Part shown: one piece after another, positions 58,123 to 64,000 of the stretch | Numbering within the stretch: the first letter of the stretch is position 1 | Layout: each line of letters starts with the position of its first letter | NCBI RefSeq assembly: GCF_000002235.5 | Contig: NW_022145607.1 | Span: 39,608,029 to 39,672,028 of the forward strand | DNA: 64,000 bases | From: Strongylocentrotus purpuratus | Lineage: Eukaryota; Echinodermata; Echinoidea; Camarodonta; Strongylocentrotidae | Reading direction: 5' to 3' | Notes under the pieces: generated by a model | What the model saw: the letters and a program-made list of their open reading frames with translations, nothing else | The model's database searches: none | Told to the model about the DNA's origin: nothing | Position numbers and translations under genes: made by a program

Positions 58123-59008
58123 TAAGGCTGCGACGGGTAGTCGAATGCTCGAGTACCCGCACGGTTGACAACTACTCGGGTACGATTTCTTGTACCCGAA
58201 TATTCGGCCGCAAAAAAAAAAAAATTAAAAAAAAAATGTCCAGGCCCACGCTTACCCGTGCCAGGGAGAGCACTGTCAACAGGGGCGTACGCGGGGGGGG
58301 GGGGGGGGGGGGGTTTTATTAAAAAAAAAAAAAAAAAAAAATACCCACGGCTAACCTAAATAAGGTGACCTTACCCCCCCCCCCCACCTTATCGAAGAAA
58401 AATGTCAAATTTTGAAATTTCAAGACCAAAAAAAAAAAAAAAGTGTCCGCTAACCCCCCCCCCCCCCCCCACTGAGCGACTTTTCGGCTGGCTGAGTCGT
58501 TGCGATTTTTTTTTGGCCTCCAAAAAAAAATAAAAAAGTGTCCGCTTACCCCCACCCCCCCCCCCCCCCCTTGAAAAAATCCTGCGTACGCCCCTGACTG
58601 TCAAACTCACCTTTCAGAAACTGGGACCAAATGTCCAGATTTCTGTTTGGACTTGGAGGAAAATGGATTATTCTGCCATCTTTGGTTTTTAAAACAGCAT
58701 TGTTTACTGTTATTATTCTTATTAAATCGGCGCCTTCAACTGCAACTCAAAGTAAAGTTGCATGCGTTTTCAGCGAGGGACCTGAGAAACTGCCGAGTGG
58801 TGTGGTAGTGGCAAAAAAAGAAAAAAAAGGAAAAAAATCCAAAAATCAAAAAATCAAAAAAATCAAAAAAATTCAAAAAATTTTCAAAAAAAATCAAAAA
58901 AATTCAAAAAAATTATAAAAAAACATGGCGTCCGAATATTCGAGTAATCGCCTGTGAGCCTGGGAGTGTACTCAGGTATCTGATTACACTGTTGTGCACA
59001 GCCCTATA
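58123..59008. mobile_element. Non-autonomous hAT element with 8 bp target duplication
   Basis: ATGCATAG flanks both sides (58115-58122, 59009-59016), and the equivalent site at 28027 has one copy and no insertion. Ends are TAAGGCTGCGACGGG and GTGCACAGCCCTATA, fitting hAT termini (TAGGGCTG). CGAGTACCCG/CGGGTAC words repeat near the left end. The interior holds another hAT (58280-58596) and an AAAATTCA-rich run (58805-58920); no transposase. Confidence 0.85.
58280..58596. mobile_element. Poly-G/C hAT MITE nested in the hAT
   Basis: Perfect 13 bp ends CAGGGGCGTACGC and GCGTACGCCCCTG, with the 8 bp duplication ACTGTCAA at 58272-58279 and 58597-58604. The 317 bp interior consists of poly-G, poly-A and poly-C blocks with AGTGTCCGCTWACCCCC twice. 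This is the cleanest member of the poly-G/C family in the window. Confidence 0.92.
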
Positions 59009-59031
59009 ATGCATAGAATATCAGTTCATAC

Positions 59032-59064
59032 CTTCGATTTGTGGAATGGAGCAGATGCGTTTCA
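59032..59064 (-). CDS. 33 bp exon of uncharacterised gene, copy 2
   Basis: Flanked by AATATCACAG and GAAG/GTATGAAC on the minus strand; encodes KRICSIPQIE. Phases match the exon at 57396-57575. Confidence 0.5.
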
Positions 59065-59384
59065 CTGTGATATTAAAGAAAATGAAAACAAATGTGAACA
59101 AACATTCCAAATAGTCTTTATCTTGGCCATATGGCTTGAATGAAGAAGAAAAAAAGGTTAATTGTGTTATATATAGTAAACAAAAACAAAATTTGTATTT
59201 TTAATTTGTTGAGGGATGCAGCATATTCTGTTCGAAACTTGATAAAGAGACCGTACAGAACCCCCCCCCCCTCCCTAATAAAACTAAAGCTGAACTATTT
59301 GAAGGCAGTAAATACATCACTACTTTACCGTACATCTCAACAATATTGACAGGCCGTAAAGTACAGGCTGAGTTCACTAGTCCT

Positions 59385-59510
59385 CTTTATTATGTTAAAA
59401 ATAAACATCCATTATAGACTGACAAGTCTTAATGTGGATTTTAGAATGCTATCACATGTTTATCTAATAAAAATGGTCTGTAATTTGATTTACTTAACAT
59501 ATGATGTCAA
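59385..59510. repeat. Direct repeat of 57295-57420
   Basis: TATGTTAAAAATAAACATCC, TTTTAGAATGCTATCACA and AATGGTACATTTTCATCATC recur from 57303-57430, showing that the 3' parts of the two gene units are tandem duplicates. Confidence 0.8.
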
Positions 59511-59788
59511 ATTGTCAATGGTACATTTTCATCATCATCCTCTTCATTTTCCTCACTATCTTCCTCTTCCGTCATGTCTTCCCCCTCAATGTCCATGGGC
59601 TCCTCTTCATGATTACCGGTAGGGATGATTTGCTCCACCCCACCTTTCCACCACCACTTTCCCCATCTCATCTTAACAGAAGCTCCAATTTTCAGTGAAG
59701 CATTCTTCCTCAGCACCAGGTCCTTCAAGGCCACTGTGTTTTTGGACCTGTCGCGATCCCACTGGACCACCACATCAATCTCATCCAT
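59507..59788 (-). CDS. Uncharacterised protein with Tudor-like N-terminal segment
   Basis: The exon is entered through TTTTATTCTAG after 59802. The first ATG gives MDEIDVVVQWDRDRSKNTVA, then LKDLVLRKNASLKIGASVKM, RWGKWWWKGGVEQIIPT, and an acidic tail (EEEDSEENEEDDDENVPLTI, stop). The alternation VVVQWD...V-x-L-K-D-L...G-A-x-V-K-M-R-W...W-W-K-G-x-V resembles a small Tudor/chromo-type beta barrel as in histone- or DNA-associated proteins. This is inference from pattern only. The related exon at 57396 carries a donor exactly where this one has a TGA stop, so this copy may be a shortened paralogue. Confidence 0.5.
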   Translation of the reverse strand: MDEIDVVVQWDRDRSKNTVALKDLVLRKNASLKIGASVKMRWGKWWWKGGVEQIIPTGNHEEEPMDIEGEDMTEEEDSEENEEDDDENVPLTI

Positions 59789-59839
59789 GCAAGGATTTAA
59801 TCCTAGAATAAAAACAAAAAAGTGTAAAGAGTTAGACTC

Positions 59840-60069
59840 TGGTGCCAAAATTCACAAAGGGGGTTTAAATTTAACCCATGATTTAAACCCACATTTACAT
59901 AACCCTTGGTTTAGAATTAGTGCCACTTAAGCGTACCTTACCTAGAACAGGTCTTATATTAGACCTCTGACTGTGTCGCGCTTATTTTGCGTTAATTTTA
60001 GACCATGGGTTATGTAAATGAAGATTTAAACTATGGATTAAATTTAAACCGCTTTTGTGAATTTGGGCC
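59840..60069. mobile_element. MITE, long inverted ends (TTTAAATTTAAYCCATG type)
   Basis: Arms of ~80 bp: TGCCAAAATTCACAAAGGGG, TTTAAATTTAACCCATGATT and ACATTTACATAACCCTTGGT at the left are mirrored at 59985-60069. The centre contains CTAGAACAGGTCTTATATTA. It lies in the intron upstream of the exon at 59507-59788. Confidence 0.85.
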
Positions 60070-60935
60070 TAAAAGTAGGAATCTCGCCTCTACTAGATGA
60101 ACTACACAATGCTTCCTATTTTCTAACACTCGTGTAGATCTATCCAAAAATAATTTTGGTGAGCAAGCTTTCCTAGATATAAAAATCTATCAGATTTACT
60201 GTACATAGCCATCACATCAACACATTTGAGGATCTAGACTAGAGACTAGACAAGGTCAAATCTAACTCAATAGCTTCATGTAGAGGTCTATACTAGAATA
60301 TAGAGTCTAGACCCTAGTAGACTACTAAAAACTTTATTTAGTAGACTAGGTCTAGATCTACTACTAACAGGGACACTATAGATTCTAAGTCTATAGGCTC
60401 CCCATATTTCAGATTATTATTTCTGTATACACATCTATTACCGTTTTATTATGCTTTCTCTTGTTAAATCTTTTCACTCAGTTGTGAACTAGTATGAGAC
60501 AACCTTGTTACCATTGCCATTGATAGCATTAACAAAACAAAAGTAGGCCTAGAGAGATCTAGGTCTAGAAAATAGGTCTACAAAAACAAGAAATAATGAC
60601 GCCCACACCAGACAATAACAACAAAATGAAAGATATTTGTCCGATCTTTACTTTGTTAACTTAATTTATTCAAGACAATTTAATTCTAGCATGACACTGA
60701 CGTTCAAAATCCAGCTATAATTACAGTCATCATATCTCTAGTAGATCTGAAATGACCTACATAAACATGATAATAACAACATACAACCCTACGGAAATGT
60801 ATATGAATGGGACTGCATAATAAAGAGCAGACGATATTTTTTAAGCAAGGACCTATATTATCCCTATCACGGGATTTTAGCTTAGGTTGAATATATTATA
60901 TAGTTGTTAAAACATACAGAACATTGATGAGAAAT
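60070..60935. other. Intronic stretch rich in CTAG/TCTAGA words
   Basis: 60220-60370 and 60545-60580 contain a high density of CTAGA, TCTAG and AGATCTAG. No exon or element end is seen in the remainder. Confidence 0.5.
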
Positions 60936-60941
60936 GCTTAC

Positions 60942-61076
60942 CACGGCGATCAGCTCTTGAAAATAGTGTGATTTCCCTTGTAAGTAAAGTTCGATGAGTC
61001 CGTGGTCTTGTTTACATTGGATAGGACGGATCGTAACAAAATCCAGCGCGCCAACTGTGATTTTACGAACAGTCAC
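60942..61076 (-). other. Probable 5' exon of the uncharacterised gene
   Basis: A donor CGTG/GTAAGC on the minus strand at 60941 could join to the acceptor at 59803. In the frame of the next exon it reads THRTLLTREITLFSRADRRG, but a stop lies just upstream and no ATG intervenes, so it would be untranslated. An alternative frame stays open but does not join in phase. Confidence 0.35.
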
Positions 61077-61079
61077 GAA

Positions 61080-61620
61080 GGTTTAGGTCACTTCGTAAAA
61101 TTACTCGAGGCGATAGGACGTTTTCGGTGAAATTTGAATTTGCTCTTATTCTTAAAATAAACCGAATTATGGTCTCAAATTTCGCAAGTCGATAGAGTGG
61201 AGGACAGGCTATCAAAATGTATTAAAATCGGAATTTCGGAAATTTGACAGAAAAATGAGGTTTATGACGGTTCGTAAAATCAACGACGAAATAACCAATG
61301 TTTTATCTCTTTTTTTTGGAAAATGAGATTTCCATATATGTTTTGTACACAAATCATGAAATGAGCGATTTTGGATTGACATGCAAAACGAAGGGTTGAG
61401 TGACTTTGTAACGGTAGGTACAATTTTCGAAAAATTTATTTCAAAAGATGCGCAAGGCTCGAAAGAAAAAGGCGTAAAATTTCAATTTAAAGTTTTGCTA
61501 ACTTCATTTTATTTAAAGTGTGGTATTTGATGTAAAATGTTATTTTAGTTGGTGCTAGAATACATCACAAAAGCATAACGTTTATACAGAACAGTGAAAA
61601 TAAAATTCCATAGTACATTA
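61080..61620. repeat. Mosaic of dispersed repeats
   Basis: 61080-61300 relates to 17570-17930, 61290-61480 to 12555-12740 (reversed), 61486-61545 to 1390-1450 and 61561-61590 to 17410-17440. All four unrelated-looking loci meet here, so this may be the most complete copy of one large element. Confidence 0.65.
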
Positions 61621-61745
61621 AGAAAGATATGATACAGCAATGATAGACGTGGCACAAAGGAATACTCGTTTGAAAAAGAAACATTTTTTTATTGACCTAG
61701 TTCAACTGTAATGTACGGAGCCCGGGAAGGGACATGGTAAAAATA

Positions 61746-62158
61746 TTTTTATCTCGTTAAAACGAGATAGTATCTCGTTTTAATGAGATAGTATCTCGTT
61801 TTAACGAGATAGTATCTCGTTTTAACGAGATAGTATCTCGTTTTAACGAGATAGTATCTCGTTAAAACGACATAGTATCTCGTTAAAACGACATAGTATC
61901 TCGTTAAAACGAGATAGTTATCTCGTTTTAATGAGATAGTATCTCGTTAAAACGACATAGTATCTCGTTTTAATGAGATAGTATCTCGTTTTAATGAGAT
62001 AGTATCTCGTTTTAATGAGATAGTATCTCGTTAAAACGACATAGTATCTCGTTAAAACGAGATAGTTATCTCGTTTTAATGAGATAGTATCTCGTTAAAA
62101 CGACATAGTATCTCGTTTTAATGAGATAGTATCTCGTTTTAATGAGATAGTATCTCGT
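61746..62158. repeat. 21 bp palindromic satellite, ~20 copies
   Basis: The unit is ATCTCGTTTTAACGAGATAGT with variants TTTTAATGAGAT, TTAAAACGAGAT and TTAAAACGACAT. Each unit is itself close to a perfect palindrome (ATCTCGTT and AACGAGAT), so both strands carry the same array. Confidence 0.95.
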
Positions 62159-62204
62159 ATAAGTCCATTGCATACTGGAACCGGGTGGTCCCTGTATTAA
62201 GCGG

Positions 62205-62815
62205 TTCTAGGACAATTACCCCCTGGGCAATCACCCCCCGGCAATTTACCCCCCGGAAAACTACCCCCGAAGGACAATTACCCCCCGGAAAATTACCCCC
62301 CGGAGAATAATCACCCGAGGACAACTACCCCCCAAGGACAATAACCCCCCGGAAAATTACCCCCCGGAGAATTACCCCCCGAGGACAACTACCCCCCGAG
62401 GACAATTACCCCCCGGAAAATTACCCCCCGGACAACTACCCCCGAGGACAACTACCCCCCGAGGACAACTACCCCCCGAGGACAACTACCCCCCGAGGAC
62501 AATTACCCCCCGAGGACAACTACCCCCGAGGACAATTACCCCCCAAGGACAATTACCCCCCAGAAAATTACCCTCCGGAGAATTACCCCCCGAGGACAAT
62601 TACCCCCCAAGGACAATTACCCCCCGGAAAATTACCCCCGAGGACAACTACCCCCCGAGGACAATTACCCCCCGAGGACAACTACCCCCGAGGACAATTA
62701 CCCCCCGAGGACAACTACCCCCGAGGACAATTACCCCCCGAGGACAATTCCCCCCAAGTACAACTACCCCCCTCTTCCGAGGACAACTATCACCGATGAC
62801 AATCACCCCCGAGGA
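62205..62815. repeat. 17 bp C-rich minisatellite, ~35 copies
   Basis: The unit is GAGGACAAYTACCCCCC with variants GGAAAATTACCCCCC. The complementary strand has a G5-G6 tract every 17 bases. It starts directly after the palindromic satellite and fades near ACAATCACCCCCGAGG (62800). Confidence 0.95.
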
Positions 62816-63240
62816 ATTTGTAACACTGTGACAAATATTGCGAGCTTCTCTCCAAATTGCTCTTTATAGAAAATTTCATAAACTTTCAATTTCTATGTTA
62901 TTTGTGAAGTTCATTTCAGTGTTTTCAAGTTATTCACTTCGATGGGGGGGGGGGGGGGGGGGTTGGGAGTTGCCCAATTCTCCCGAAGTTTTGCTACCAA
63001 GTAAATAACAGAAATTACTTTTTTAAAGAAATTCAATAATACATTGCGCGCAGATGAGTACGCCTTACAGCCTCTCTCACCAACAAAATGGCAAAACAAA
63101 GAAATTAGGATGTAATATTTCATTTACGCATCCTCTGTCACTTTTTAAGCTGATCGTGTATTTGTCTTTGTATAATGGGCCCTCGACCATGATCCGAAAT
63201 TAAGGTTTTCTTCACGTTATCTATATATTTCTGTTATCTA
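62816..63240. other. Repeat relics around a poly-G tract
   Basis: 62820-62910 (AACACTGTGACAAATATTGC, TTTCATAAACTTTCAATTTC) is a diverged relative of 10518-10570, part of the MITE family there. Poly-G occupies 62945-62962. No gene. Confidence 0.5.
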
Positions 63241-63249
63241 TATATTTAT

Positions 63250-63395
63250 GTTGTCATGCGGGAGTATGATATGCGCAGGTCGAGGGTTCGAATCACGACA
63301 CCGGCACTAATATCCTTTTTCAAGATATTAACCTGCACTTGCTACTCTCCACCCAGGTGTTAAATGGGTACCCGGTAGTATGCGACCGTCATTGT
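63250..63395 (+). mobile_element. tRNA-derived SINE
   Basis: A B box (GGTTCGAATCA, 63298) lies in a tRNA-like head. It is followed by the body ACTCTCCACCCAGGTGTTAA then ATGGGTACCCGGTAG, shared in diverged form with 16450-16490. Poly-G follows at 63429-63455. Confidence 0.75.
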
Positions 63396-63641
63396 TGGTC
63401 ACAACGGTGTCGATTTTTATCCGTGGTTGGGGGGGGGGGGGGGGGGGGGGGGGGGTGATAGGTGCCAAAATAATTTCGGCAATGGATAAAAGCAACCGAG
63501 AGGTAGAAGTGTGTGGCAGGTTGCACCCCCTCCCTTACAAGTTATTAATTTTTTCAAGTCACCCTCAATAAAGATAACATTTCAGAGAATATGGGACCCA
63601 TGTGGGCTTGCAACTTGGGTTATTATCCTCTCAAGCGCGTA

Positions 63642-64000
63642 GCAAGGATTTTATTTTAGGGGGGCGGTAGTGAGCACGCGAAGCGCGCTCCCTAAAGGGG
63701 GTGGCTGCAGGGAGGGGGGGTTTCCCCGTCCCACGCGAAGCGCGGAAGCTTTGAAGTTTCATTTAATTATTAGAGAAAGAAGACGATTCGTTGTACCGTT
63801 CTCGACTCTTAATCCTTGTCTAAATTCAATTTCTTTTGACCTTTAATTAAATTATTAGAGAAAGAAGACGATTCGTTGTACCGTTTTCGACTCTTAATCC
63901 TTGTTTGAATAAAGTTCCCCTTCCTCCGCGCGTAGCGCGGAAGCTCTGACATTTCATTAAATTGATAAAGAAAGAAGACGATTCGTTGTACCATTCTCGA
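63642..64000. mobile_element. hAT-type poly-G element with reversed 120 bp units, cut by window end
   Basis: The left end TCAAGCGCGTAGCAAGGATT leads into G-rich text and GCACGCGAAGCGCGCTCC. Then two and a half reversed ~110-120 bp units follow (AGAAGACGATTCGTTGTACC at 63776, 63866 and 63974). Same family as 53781-54430 and 49560-49890. Confidence 0.65.

Larger units (their letters stand above)
57576..59031. other. Intron of copy 2, with nested hAT elements
   Basis: 57576-58122 and 59009-59031 align with the copy 1 intron (27676-28048). The insertion 58123-59008 accounts for the size difference. Confidence 0.75.

Overview
This is eukaryotic, intron-containing, repeat-dominated DNA. It most resembles a marine deuterostome, and a sea urchin is my best guess. 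The reasons are GT-AG introns, a short coiled-coil exon pair resembling CCDC34, many TTAA-ended MITEs, tRNA-derived SINEs, frequent TAGGCCTA words and very long poly-G/poly-C tracts. The species cannot be fixed from the window. There is no prokaryotic gene, CRISPR array, rRNA gene or convincing tRNA gene.

Region by region. 1-2990: two small palindromic MITEs, little else, then a 0.5 kb CT-rich microsatellite. 3000-12450 (+): two exons of a CCDC34-like coiled-coil gene. Their 9 kb intron holds a nested stack: a MITE (TTAAAGGGGAAG) contains a MITE (TTAAAGGAAACC), which contains a nearly intact I-group LINE (3357-9222, minus strand) and a short transposon with TIRs (9257-9988). 12530-19100: dispersed repeats, two copies of a mini-transposon carrying a SWIM-like peptide, a cluster of paired half-site motifs (14836-15951) and a SINE. 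19950-25437: a decayed DNA transposon whose inverted ends are built of 360 bp tandem units, with a degenerate nuclease-like gene and two further insertions. 25820-28082: a degenerate triplication and two exons of an uncharacterised gene.

28664-31850: an element marked by a reiterated 15 bp motif. 31876-33065: two minisatellites. 33212-49330: a ~16 kb structure with ~0.85 kb inverted ends enclosing ~13.7 head-to-tail copies of an 876 bp unit in higher-order blocks. 49350-56290: poly-G/C hAT-type elements and a GATCGC-rich satellite. 56290-57299: a second copy of the 15 bp motif element. 57396-61076 (-): a fuller copy of the uncharacterised gene, with a hAT inside a hAT in one intron. 61080-64000: a mosaic of dispersed repeats, a palindromic 21 bp satellite, a C-rich 17 bp minisatellite, a SINE and another hAT-type element running off the end.

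Only the CCDC34-like exons and the duplicated uncharacterised gene look like host coding sequence. The LINE is the only mobile element with long undamaged reading frames. The most unusual structures are the inverted-repeat-bounded 876 bp array and the two clusters in which a short motif has stayed constant while the sequence around it has diverged.
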